Shown in pieces: positions 9,240-16,415 of a DNA stretch of 39,511 bases. The notes under the pieces were generated by a model. The model worked only from the letters and a program-made list of their open reading frames with translations, had not been told where the DNA came from and did no database searches. Source of the DNA: a bacterium (GTDB taxonomy: Bacteria; Babelota; Babeliae; Babelales; JABDEC01); assembly GCA_947481115.1 (NCBI GenBank), contig CANKEI010000002.1, positions 1 through 39,511 on the forward strand. Direction: 5' to 3'. A program made the position numbers and the translations under genes. Each line of letters begins with the position of its first letter. The first letter of the stretch is position 1.

Positions 9240-10435
9240 GTCTGGTAAATATTATCGGTTTTCTTGGCAGCTACAAAGTTTTTATCGAGCTGGTTTTCGG
9301 GCTGTTTATTAGCTGGTTTAGTTTTACTAATACTCTTGCTTTTTTTGGTGTGCGAGATTTTAGTTTTAGAATTTAAATTTAAATTATTAATATTATTATT
9401 CTGGAGATGACTAAATGGTTTTAAGTCTGTATTGTCAGCTAAAACACTGTTCTCGATAATACAAGTCGATGCTATATGACAATTTTGTCCGAGCTTAGTT
9501 GCACCATATAGTTCTACGCCGGCACCAATGTAACTACCGGCACCAATTGTAACATCGAGATCAACATGCGTGTTTTGGGGTGCAAAAAAACGGACTCCAT
9601 GATCCATCCAGTAGTTAATTACCTCGGCGCGTTTCAGTTGTTCAGCGATCCACAGTTCACGCATAGTATTAATGCCACGCAAAGTATCAAATGGGCCAGT
9701 AATTGTATTAACCATTAAGTTTTGTTCGGAAGCCAAGTTTACTAAATCTGTAATATATAACTCGCCTGTGACAGAGCTTTTTTGTAATTTTTCGATTGAA
9801 TCGCGTAAAAAACTGGTTTTAAATAGATAAATACCAACGTTAATACAGCAACCATCTTCATTTGAATTAGTCGCACTAGTCACGGATTGATAGTAAGCTT
9901 TATTTTGTTGGTAATCTTTAGCTTCAATAATCTTGATCTGTTGATTGATCTTTAAAATTTTACCCAAACTATTAATCGTAGGATCAATATTATGGGCAAT
10001 CACAAAACTAACCGCAGCTTGATTAGCTAAATGTTTTTGGTATAGCTGTTCGATTAAATCAGCTGAAATTAATGGTACATCGCCATTTAAAATTAAAATA
10101 TGCTCTCTGTCCCAATTTTGCTTGGTGCATAATAGTGCATGGCCGGTGCCCAACTGTTGTTCTTGAGTGATAAATTCTAAATTTAAATTTTCTAAATTTA
10201 AGTTATTAGTATTTAATTTTTTAGTAGCTTGGTAATTTTCTAGCAAACTAATAATTTGCTCTTTTTGATAGCCAACTACTAAAGTAGTTTTAATCGCCAA
10301 TTGCTCCAGTAATTTAACTGGATATAGGATCATGGCTTGGCCACATATTTTTTCTAATAACTTAGATTTATTTGATTTAAAACGGGAAGATTTTCCAGCA
10401 GCGAGTATAATAGCTTGTAATTTATTTTTAATCAC
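9236..10435 (-). CDS. glmU: GlmU-like N-acetylglucosamine-1-phosphate uridylyltransferase, truncated C-terminus
   Basis: The N-terminal 230 residues are a nucleotidyltransferase making UDP-GlcNAc: LQAIILAAGKSSRFKSNKSK, then LGTGHALLCT, ILNGDVPLIS and CCINVGIYLF with TGELYITDLV. The linker and first coils of the left-handed beta helix follow (GVRFFAPQNTHVDLDVTIGAGSY region). The helix breaks off at ADNTDLKPFSHLQ. It is replaced by a tail of Asn, Lys and Ser repeats. The usual catalytic His of the GlcN-1-P acetyltransferase and the C-terminal coils are therefore missing, which makes acetyltransferase activity unlikely. The start is GTG with GGGAG at 7-base spacing. The gene runs tail to tail with sbcD, with a 4-base overlap of the ends. 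Confidence 0.85.
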   Translation of the reverse strand: MIKNKLQAIILAAGKSSRFKSNKSKLLEKICGQAMILYPVKLLEQLAIKTTLVVGYQKEQIISLLENYQATKKLNTNNLNLENLNLEFITQEQQLGTGHALLCTKQNWDREHILILNGDVPLISADLIEQLYQKHLANQAAVSFVIAHNIDPTINSLGKILKINQQIKIIEAKDYQQNKAYYQSVTSATNSNEDGCCINVGIYLFKTSFLRDSIEKLQKSSVTGELYITDLVNLASEQNLMVNTITGPFDTLRGINTMRELWIAEQLKRAEVINYWMDHGVRFFAPQNTHVDLDVTIGAGSYIGAGVELYGATKLGQNCHIASTCIIENSVLADNTDLKPFSHLQNNNINNLNLNSKTKISHTKKSKSISKTKPANKQPENQLDKNFVAAKKTDNIYQT

Positions 10436-10648
10436 AATTTAACTCCCATAAGCACAATTTAGCATCCATTCAGCATTAATTTAGCAGCCATAAAAATTTT
10501 TTTAACATTAAATTAGAAGATAATCTAATTTTGGTAATTGTCTATATGTGAGTTTTTGCTTTTAAAAACTGCAAAAAAAGCTATTATTTTATCTGTGGGT
10601 AATTTATAAAATATATTCTAATTTTGGTTAGTAGTTTTAAGTAATTAC

Positions 10649-10740
10649 GGAGAGATGGCTGAGTGGTCGAAAGCGACCGTCTCGAAAGCGGTTATTTTGT
10701 TAACGCGAAATCGTGGGTTCGAATCCCACTCTCTCCACCA
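10649..10740 (+). tRNA. tRNA-Ser (anticodon CGA)
   Basis: The 92-base class II tRNA has a GGAGAGA/TCTCTCC acceptor stem with encoded CCA. The anticodon stem is ACCGT/GCGGT, closing the loop CTCGAAA with anticodon CGA, which reads UCG. A long variable arm (TTTTG/CGAAA stem) is present, and the T arm is GTGGG TTCGAAT CCCAC. The following gene starts 17 bases after the CCA. Confidence 0.96.
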
Positions 10741-10756
10741 TCGAAGGTTTTAGAAC

Positions 10757-12007
10757 GTGCATTCAACAGGGATTCTTTTAAGATTAATTTTAATTAGTGT
10801 GGTGCTTGATCTAAGCGCTGGTGTCATAGATAACCGTTATTTGCCACAATTTGATCCAATGTATTTGCGTAAAGCAGAGCCAGTTGGTTCATTTGATTTT
10901 AATTTATTGGCGATGTCAGGTGAGCGTGGGCATGACCAAAATGGTAAAAAGGTTAATTATCCAGAAATTTTTGGTCAATACAATCTTTCGCAAATAGCTT
11001 TAGGATTACAAAAAACTCAGGGGATTAATTTTTTAAGACCAGAGTGGCAGCCTTTAAACGACATTATTTGGGACATGGAAGGTAAATTACAGGCGCAAGG
11101 TGTGCATTTAGGTGTTGAGCGTCAAATCGCAGATTGGTTAGCGGTTGGGATGCAATTTGATGTGTTACACGTCAGTTCGCGCATCGATTTTTTAATTAAT
11201 TCAGATACTAGATTTATGTTGAAATTAGATCCCGGCAGTTCATTAGAGCTATATCGTGCTTTAAGTGATACCAATCGCGCACTTGGCTTAGCTGCTGATC
11301 AATGTAGCCAATCTGGAATTTCTGACATCGATCTTTATGTTAGATTTTCGATCATTCGTGAGTATATTTTAAAATGTCGCCAAGTAGATGCAGGTGTTAA
11401 GTTGGGTACCTACTTACCATCCGGAGTTTGTCGAGATCTTAATAATCCCGCCTCGGTGCCATTTGGCGGCAATGGCCATACAGGTTTATATCTTGAATTC
11501 GATTTAAATTTAGAACTTAAAGAAGATTGGTTTTTGGGTGTTTGGGCGCAAGTTGTGCATCGCTTTCCATTAACACAAGCATTACGCATGCCGGCCGCAT
11601 CTTCAGACAAGCCAGAAATTATCACTTTTGGCGCAATCACTGGCCGAGGTTGGGTAGATGCAGGAACCACTTTTGGAATTCAACCATTTTTAGTATTACG
11701 TGATCTTTCGGATGGCTTTGGTGTCCGTTTAGCCTATACTTATCGCCATCATAGTGGCGATTGGTGGGGTGATTTAAGATCAGACAAAACCATGCCGGTT
11801 TTTTTGAATGGTGTGCGTGCTTTAACAGAATGGCAAAGTGAATATGTCACCATTGGTTTAATCTATAATCTTTGGGAAACTGATGATGAACGGCGGGGAC
11901 CAGTGCCCATGTTTTATTTAAACTGGGATCAACCAGTGGGATTATTTGGTGATAGTGGTTCTGTGGCAACGCATCGTGCGACCATGGGAATAGAAGTTGA
12001 TTTTTAA
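10757..12007 (+). CDS. putative outer-membrane beta-barrel protein
   Basis: An unrecognised 416-residue exported protein. It has an N-terminal signal (GILLRLILISVVLDLSAGV) and many alternating amphipathic strands rich in aromatic and Gly residues. It ends in GIEVDF, a C-terminal Phe typical of outer-membrane barrels recognised by the BAM complex. The start is GTG preceded by GAAGG at 9 bases. A PFGGNGHTG motif near the middle resembles AFGNNGHNAG in the 604-residue protein at 18148-19962. Both may therefore belong to one lineage-specific barrel family. It lies between a tRNA and mreB. The function is unknown; a porin or surface protein is plausible. Confidence 0.7.
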   Translation: MHSTGILLRLILISVVLDLSAGVIDNRYLPQFDPMYLRKAEPVGSFDFNLLAMSGERGHDQNGKKVNYPEIFGQYNLSQIALGLQKTQGINFLRPEWQPLNDIIWDMEGKLQAQGVHLGVERQIADWLAVGMQFDVLHVSSRIDFLINSDTRFMLKLDPGSSLELYRALSDTNRALGLAADQCSQSGISDIDLYVRFSIIREYILKCRQVDAGVKLGTYLPSGVCRDLNNPASVPFGGNGHTGLYLEFDLNLELKEDWFLGVWAQVVHRFPLTQALRMPAASSDKPEIITFGAITGRGWVDAGTTFGIQPFLVLRDLSDGFGVRLAYTYRHHSGDWWGDLRSDKTMPVFLNGVRALTEWQSEYVTIGLIYNLWETDDERRGPVPMFYLNWDQPVGLFGDSGSVATHRATMGIEVDF

Positions 12008-12032
12008 TAAAAATAATAGCTATAGGAATTCT

Positions 12033-13088
12033 ATGGAGAGCTTTAAAAAATTTATACCATCTCGCCGGATCTTTGGCGTATTTTCAAACGATTTAGCGAT
12101 CGATTTGGGTACCGCTAATACTTTAATTTATGTTGAAAAACGGGGCGTGATTTTAGATGAACCGTCAGTAGTAGCTGTCAAAGCTGGCACTAATCATGTT
12201 TTAGCAGCTGGGCGGGTCGCTAAAGAAATGTTGGGCAAGACGCCAGAAAGCATTATTGCTTGTCGACCATTAAGAGACGGTGTGATTGCTGATTTTGAGT
12301 TGGCTGAAAGCATGTTGCGTTATTTTATTCGCGCTGTGCATAATAATAAACGTTTCTTTAGGGGGCCACGGATGGTGATTGGCGTACCATCTGGAATTAC
12401 GCAAGTTGAATGTCGCGCAGTGCGTGATTCAGCGGAGCAAGCAGGTGCACGGCCGGGCGATGTTTATACGATCACCGAATCATTAGCTGCTGCTATTGGT
12501 GCGGGGCTACCAGTGCATGATCCATGCGCTAGTATGATTATTGACATTGGCGGTGGTACTACTGAAGTAGCCGTGATTTCACTTAAAAATATTGTCTTCT
12601 GTAAATCGATTCGCGTGGGTGGTGACGAGATGGACCGCGCCATTGTGAATTATGTTAAGCGTAAATACAATTTATTAATTGGTGAACGGACTGCTGAAAA
12701 TATTAAAATTAATATTGGTTCGGTGATGTTCGATACCAGAATAGAATCAATGGCCATTAAAGGTCGCGATTTGATCTCAGGTGTGCCTAAGACGCTTAAT
12801 TTAACCAGTGCCGAAGTGAACGAAGCGTTATTAGAAACGATTCGCAGTATCGTTGATGTAGTGCGTGTAGCATTGGAAAATACACCCCCAGAGTTAGCCG
12901 CAGATTTAGTAGATCGTGGCATAGTTATGGCCGGTGGCGGTTCATTATTACGTGGCCTAGATAAATTATTGTCACGAGAAACTGGTTTGCCAGTTAGAAT
13001 TGCGGATGAGCCATTGTTGTGTGTGGTTAAAGGTGCTGGCAAAGTCTTGAAAGAACTCGACTTCTTTAAAGAAGCATTGATGAAATAA
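12033..13088 (+). CDS. mreB: rod-shape determining protein MreB
   Basis: Bacterial actin homologue that forms membrane filaments directing lateral cell-wall synthesis. Actin-fold motifs are intact: phosphate-1 LAIDLGTANTLIYV, phosphate-2 IIDIGGGTTEVAVISL and the adenosine motif VMAGGGSLLRGLDKLL. I place the start at ATG 12033 (351 residues), preceded by AGGA at 5-base spacing. A TTG at 11997 would overlap the previous gene and adds an unconserved extension. MreB in an otherwise reduced genome implies that cell-wall growth is retained. rsmA follows after 29 bases. mreC and mreD are not next to it. Confidence 0.97.
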   Translation: MESFKKFIPSRRIFGVFSNDLAIDLGTANTLIYVEKRGVILDEPSVVAVKAGTNHVLAAGRVAKEMLGKTPESIIACRPLRDGVIADFELAESMLRYFIRAVHNNKRFFRGPRMVIGVPSGITQVECRAVRDSAEQAGARPGDVYTITESLAAAIGAGLPVHDPCASMIIDIGGGTTEVAVISLKNIVFCKSIRVGGDEMDRAIVNYVKRKYNLLIGERTAENIKINIGSVMFDTRIESMAIKGRDLISGVPKTLNLTSAEVNEALLETIRSIVDVVRVALENTPPELAADLVDRGIVMAGGGSLLRGLDKLLSRETGLPVRIADEPLLCVVKGAGKVLKELDFFKEALMK

Positions 13089-13117
13089 AAATAAAATAAA
13101 AACTTAGCGAGATTTAC

Positions 13118-13891
13118 GTGTCAGAATTTATACCACGCCATAAGAAACAATATGGGCAACATTTTCTAAAAGAACAATGGGTGCTAGATGAAATTTTTAA
13201 GCGGGTAAAACTAGATCAAACTAGTTCTGTTTTTGAAATTGGTGGTGGCGCTGGTTTTTTGACACGTACAATCTTAGCCGAACAAATGGCCCGTTTGTGG
13301 GTTTTTGAAATTGATCCAGAATGGGCGGAATATTTAGCTAACCATATTAAAGATGCCCGGCTAAAAATCTTAATCCAAAATATTCTAGATTTTGATTTTA
13401 GAGAATTAGAGACGCATAAACCTTGGGTATTACTGGCTAATTTGCCATACCAGGTGACTTTTCCAATCTTATATTTACTGCAAGCTAATCGCGATTTATT
13501 AAAAGAAGGCGTGATTATGGTACAAGAAGAAGTTGCACAAAAATTATTGAAAAAATCGGGCCGTGATTATGGTTATACTTCTTTATTTTTCCAGCACTAT
13601 TTTGAATTAGAACTGCTAGCTAAGATCCCGCCAACCGCCTTTGTACCGCCCCCGAAAGTTTATTCTAGGTTAGTTTACTTTAAACCTAGAGCTAATTTAA
13701 TTGAAATCCCTGATGAATTAAACTTTTGGAAGTTTATTAAACTCTGTTTTAAGTTTCCCAGACGGACATTAAGAAATAATTTTGCGTCAACGCATTATAA
13801 TTTAAACAAACTAACTCCAGAAATCTTAATTTTACGGGCTCAGCAACTTACTATTACAGAACTATTAGAGATCTGGGAATTAATTCGCTAA
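13118..13891 (+). CDS. rsmA: 16S rRNA (adenine1518/1519-N6)-dimethyltransferase
   Basis: The KsgA/RsmA methyltransferase dimethylates two adjacent adenines in the last helix of 16S rRNA during 30S maturation. The N-terminal HKKQYGQHFLKEQWVLDEIF is family-typical. The SAM-binding motif is FEIGGGAGFLTRTIL. The catalytic motif LLANLPYQVTFPI is present, as is the C-terminal PPTAFVPPPKVYSRLV. At 257 residues it has normal length. The start is GTG at 13118, 29 bases after mreB. Likely cotranscribed with mreB. Confidence 0.95.
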   Translation: MSEFIPRHKKQYGQHFLKEQWVLDEIFKRVKLDQTSSVFEIGGGAGFLTRTILAEQMARLWVFEIDPEWAEYLANHIKDARLKILIQNILDFDFRELETHKPWVLLANLPYQVTFPILYLLQANRDLLKEGVIMVQEEVAQKLLKKSGRDYGYTSLFFQHYFELELLAKIPPTAFVPPPKVYSRLVYFKPRANLIEIPDELNFWKFIKLCFKFPRRTLRNNFASTHYNLNKLTPEILILRAQQLTITELLEIWELIR

Positions 13892-13984
13892 TTAAGCTCA
13901 AAATTATTATGCTTGACTAAGTTAATGGCAAGTAAGTACTCTCTGCGATATTTGTCTAGCGATTATTTACTTAGGGCTTAAATT

Positions 13985-14500
13985 ATGAACCTAAAACCAA
14001 AATTGACACCTAGACTTTCAAATAGCTTATTTAATCAGTTTTTACAAAAATCCAGCTGGGGTTTTACTCTAATTGAACTAATGATCGTAGTGGCGATTAT
14101 CGCTTTTTTATCGATTATTGCAGTACCTAATATCATGAATTTTTTAGCAAAAGCCAAACGCACCGAAGTTTATGTAAATCTCGGGGCCATTTGGGCTGCT
14201 GAAAAATATTATTATAGCGAGCATGGTCGTTATTCTGATGCCTTAACTGGACCTAATGGGATTGGTTGGCGCACCGAAGGTGAGCCGTTATATACTTATG
14301 GTTTTGCGGGTTCTGAAGGCGTAAATTATATGATCGGTAAATTAAAAGCTAGCGGGGCAGATTTAGGTAAATATTCCAGCGCTGGATCAGACGGGTTTAC
14401 TGTAGTCGCCATCGGTGATATTGATGGGGATGGTAAATTAGATGTGATTACCATGAATGATCGGAAGCAGCTTAAAATTGTCGAGGATGATTGTGCTTAA
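13985..14500 (+). CDS. type IV pilin / pseudopilin-like protein
   Basis: A 171-residue prepilin. The class III signal has a long 26-residue leader ending in Gly, with cleavage expected at G26/F27. It is followed by FTLIELMIVVAIIAFLSIIA with the conserved Glu at mature position 5. The mature domain continues with the GspG/PilA-like KAKRTEVYVNLGAIWAAEKYY. Near the C-terminus DIDGDGKLDVI looks like a calcium-binding loop, as found in some pseudopilins. The processing enzyme is encoded nearby at 16416-17168. It could be a pilus subunit or a type II secretion major pseudopilin; the sequence does not decide. An interspersed repeat begins 9 bases after the stop. Confidence 0.88.
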   Translation: MNLKPKLTPRLSNSLFNQFLQKSSWGFTLIELMIVVAIIAFLSIIAVPNIMNFLAKAKRTEVYVNLGAIWAAEKYYYSEHGRYSDALTGPNGIGWRTEGEPLYTYGFAGSEGVNYMIGKLKASGADLGKYSSAGSDGFTVVAIGDIDGDGKLDVITMNDRKQLKIVEDDCA

Positions 14501-14508
14501 ATCACTTG

Positions 14509-14565
14509 CTCGCAACATCCCCCCCTCGACTGACGCTCGGGGTGAGCGGGGTTCGGGACGAGCGG
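14509..14565. repeat. full-length interspersed GC-rich repeat
   Basis: A 57-bp element that starts GCTCGCAACATC, runs through a C7 tract and CTCGACTGACGCTCGGGGTG, and ends GGGACGAGCGG. It is almost the exact reverse complement of the copy inside potD at 28944-29000. It lies between the pilin gene and the convergent Cys-rich gene cluster, where its self-complementary parts could act as a bidirectional terminator. Confidence 0.9.
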
Positions 14566-14657
14566 ATCAGTATCAATTCCTGAGGTATGTACAGAGAGTT
14601 ATTTTTTATAATCTAAAACCCGAATTAGAAATTTTTTTATAATTAGCCAAACATTTC

Positions 14658-14903
14658 TTAACAGTTCCAGCAGATTTGGCGGCAATAGCCACGTACGCCT
14701 TTATGCTCATCAGTGATGGCACCAGTCGAGGCTACCTTGCATTTCCAACCACTGCCATAATCGCCATATGCCGCTACTAGATCATTGCAATTGTCGACAG
14801 CTGTCCAACATGGCACACCTTCAATTTCGCTATCATGATGATGATAATGGGCTGATAAGTTAGCAGCTGATAATAATAACAATAAAACTAATAATTTTTT
14901 CAT
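14658..14903 (-). CDS. small exported Cys- and His-rich protein
   Basis: An unrecognised 81-residue protein. The ATG at 14903 is preceded by GGAG at 6-base spacing. The first 19 or so residues are a clear signal peptide (MKKLLVLLLLLSAANLSA). The mature part begins with a His cluster (HYHHHDSE) and contains six Cys, suggesting disulfides or metal binding. It is the last of four tandem minus-strand genes with MKKLL leaders. Its leader is in frame, unlike those of the next two genes, so it shows what the intact form of this family looks like. The function is unknown. Confidence 0.72.
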   Translation of the reverse strand: MKKLLVLLLLLSAANLSAHYHHHDSEIEGVPCWTAVDNCNDLVAAYGDYGSGWKCKVASTGAITDEHKGVRGYCRQICWNC

Positions 14904-14916
14904 GATAATCTCCAAA

Positions 14917-15274
14917 TTAATCTTGTGTTAATACGCAAATGCCAGAATTTTCAGAATATGACTCGCAATGTAAATCATTTAAATAACCACTACATGGATT
15001 TAATAAATTTGTTTTACAACTATTAAATAACCCCGGAATATTTTTAGGGTTTTGATAAAATTGGCTATTATAACTGGATGGTATACAAATCTTTTCACCA
15101 TTGCCATTTCCTAATGTTTGACAGAAAAACAATGCCCCGGCAACACTGCCATCACAATATGTTGGATCTTCAGTTTTACATAAAGTAAAGCCGATATCAG
15201 CACCTAAATTTGTGTGTGTGTGTGTGTGTGTGTGTGATTACAACCATTATAGTTAAAGCCAATAGTTTTTTCAT
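14917..15274 (-). CDS. exported Cys-rich protein gene, apparently phase-variable and out of frame
   Basis: Unrecognised gene. The ATG at 15274 has GGGAG close upstream and encodes MKKLLALTIMVVI, a signal-peptide start, then enters a (CA)13 tract (His-Thr codons). In this sequence the frame after the tract runs into a stop within five codons (KFRC). One frame over, an open stretch of 97 codons runs from NLGADIGFTLCK to the stop at 14917, with eight Cys. Gaining one CA unit, or losing two, would join the two parts into one secreted protein of about 120 residues. A paralogous arrangement follows upstream at 15332-15576. A sequencing error in the tract could give the same picture. Confidence 0.68.
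15211..15236. repeat. (TG)13 dinucleotide tract
   Basis: Thirteen perfect TG units on the + strand (CA in the coding direction), placed immediately after the hydrophobic signal-peptide core of the gene starting at 15274. Uninterrupted dinucleotide runs of this length are classic sites of slipped-strand mispairing. As CAC/ACA codons the tract is open in all frames. Confidence 0.97.
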
Positions 15275-15331
15275 AATACTCCCAGAAAACATATGACAAA
15301 TTATTTTTTAGTATTAATTTACAAAACTCAA

Positions 15332-15576
15332 TCAAGTACAAACACCTAAAGGGTTGTCGTTAGCCAAGAAGCCACAGGGTATACATTTTTTTCCTCCGTA
15401 TTGTTCTTCACAATTAGTATCTGGCATCGGGTTAGGTGGTCCTAGCAAAGGTGTCCCATAAGGAGGGGAACAAAGCACAACCGTATCTGAAGAGGCAGGA
15501 CAGTATGCTTTTACGTTGTGTGTGTGTGTGTGTGTGTGATTATAGCCATTATAGTTAAAGCTAATAATTTTTTCAT
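15332..15576 (-). CDS. second exported Cys-rich protein gene, apparently phase-variable and out of frame
   Basis: Unrecognised gene. The ATG at 15576, with GGAG at 6-base spacing, encodes MKKLLALTIMAII and then a (CA)11 tract. In the present sequence the frame ends right after it (ACG TAA). The neighbouring frame is open through NVKAYCPASSDTVVLC to CGFLANDNPLGVCT at 15332, about 60 codons with six Cys. Loss of one CA unit, or gain of two, restores a single secreted protein of about 80 residues. The first ten codons encode the same peptide as the neighbour at 15274, so the two genes arose by duplication of at least the leader. The function is unknown. Confidence 0.68.
15517..15538. repeat. (TG)11 dinucleotide tract
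   Basis: Eleven perfect TG units located at the end of the signal-peptide core of the gene starting at 15576, in the same relative place as the (TG)13 tract 300 bases away. Confidence 0.97.
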
Positions 15577-15610
15577 GATAATCTCCAAATTTTGCATAAA
15601 ATATTAATAA

Positions 15611-15657
15611 ACGGGGCCCCAAATTTATAAAACTTAATTTATAAAAAGCAGCCCCGT
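15611..15657. promoter_or_regulatory. GC-rich inverted repeat upstream of the gene at 15576
   Basis: ACGGGGC and GCCCCGT form a perfect 7-bp stem around 33 AT-rich bases. On the minus strand it lies between the end of the 16106 gene and the start of the 15576 gene. It could be a terminator-like or 5'-leader structure. In this AT-rich setting the GC-rich arms stand out, but the role is unknown. Confidence 0.4.
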
Positions 15658-15683
15658 AGATTAATTTATGCTAGTTAATTGTC

Positions 15684-16106
15684 TTACTTTATAACGTATT
15701 GGCAAGTGCCTGCCATGCCCCATAGGGTCATAGCTTCATTTTTATCAGGACTGCAAGTAAGATTTGATGGTTTTTCTTCGCCAGCACCACATGCACCTCT
15801 TTCACCCACGATACACGGCGAACCATTACCATAAGCTTTATTTGAGTGCTTTCTAGTCCATCTTTGCTTTTTAACTTTTTGCACCTCTTGCCATTGAGCT
15901 TGAGTTACACAGTGGCCAGGTTTGCCATCACCCTTAATATCGCCATAACTAAGTAACGGTACACAAACTCTATTAACTGTAGAGCTAATTAAACCACAGC
16001 TATTTTGGGCACCCTGGGTACATTTATTTAATTTTGGAAAGGGTGAAGTGGCCTGTAAACCGGCTGCTGAAAGCAGCGCAATTGATAAAAATAATAACTT
16101 TTTCAT
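15684..16106 (-). CDS. exported Cys-rich protein
   Basis: An unrecognised 140-residue protein that starts at ATG 16106 with a strong GGAGG about 8 bases upstream. Residues 1-20 are a signal peptide (MKKLLFLSIALLSAAGLQA). The mature part has eight Cys in a pattern of short spacing (KCTQGAQNSCGLI, RVCVPLLSYGD, GHCVTQ, SPCIVGERGACGAG, LTCSPD, GTCQYVIK). That suggests a disulfide-bonded secreted or surface protein. The segment GDIKGDGK is Asp/Gly-rich. It is the first of four tandem small exported Cys-rich genes and has no dinucleotide tract. The function is unknown. Confidence 0.72.
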   Translation of the reverse strand: MKKLLFLSIALLSAAGLQATSPFPKLNKCTQGAQNSCGLISSTVNRVCVPLLSYGDIKGDGKPGHCVTQAQWQEVQKVKKQRWTRKHSNKAYGNGSPCIVGERGACGAGEEKPSNLTCSPDKNEAMTLWGMAGTCQYVIK

Positions 16107-16127
16107 AAAAGTAACCTCCGTATAATT

Positions 16128-16162
16128 AATGGGGCGGGGTTCCAAATATTGGTACCCCCATT
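16128..16162. promoter_or_regulatory. GC-rich hairpin in the leader of the gene at 16106
   Basis: An imperfect inverted repeat (GGGGTTCCA / TGGTACCCC with AATGG / CCATT outer bases) lies 22 bases before the start codon, just ahead of the GGAGG. It could affect translation or be the end of a transcription leader. No protein partner can be named. Confidence 0.4.
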
Positions 16163-16257
16163 GTTACTACACTCCCCGTAACATAAATGGTAGCAAAACC
16201 GGTATTTAGAAGGCAATAGTTTTGTTTAAAAAGTTACAGAAAATTAAATTTACAGGT

Positions 16258-16407
16258 TTAAAAAATGGTTTCAGGGGTCACTTTGACCCATTTAATATGC
16301 TTTTTTTTCTGAATAGTTTTATATTCGGTGACTTCTTGCATAATATTTTTATAAATATCTAAAGGTACAATCAGGTGCGTTACTTCGTTAATAGATTTGT
16401 TTTGTTG
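16258..16407 (-). other. intergenic stretch with a short open fragment and a hairpin
   Basis: The 309-base gap between 16107 and 16415 holds no complete gene that I recognise. On the minus strand an open frame without an upstream start ends at 16258 (…INEVTHLIVPLDIYKNIMQ, then KKHIKWVKVTPETIF). The first in-frame ATG is at 16341, giving only 27 residues. It may be the remnant of a small gene. A perfect 6-bp stem, GGGTCA/TGACCC with a 3-base loop, lies at 16275-16289. Confidence 0.3.
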
Positions 16408-16415
16408 TTACAATA

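Noticed and set aside
10511..10532. AAATTAGA/TCTAATTT hairpin upstream of the tRNA as terminator
   Set aside because: The stem is wholly A/T-rich apart from one pair and lacks a following T run, so it may be chance in AT-rich DNA.
14457..14642. 61-residue open frame overlapping the pilin end
   Set aside because: Most of it is a chance reading of the pilin end and the interspersed repeat, which is open in nearly all frames. It has no ribosome-binding site or family resemblance.
15211..15538. TG runs as a possible origin, Z-DNA element or simple spacer
   Set aside because: Their identical position right after a signal-peptide core in two paralogous genes fits coding contingency tracts better than a structural DNA role.
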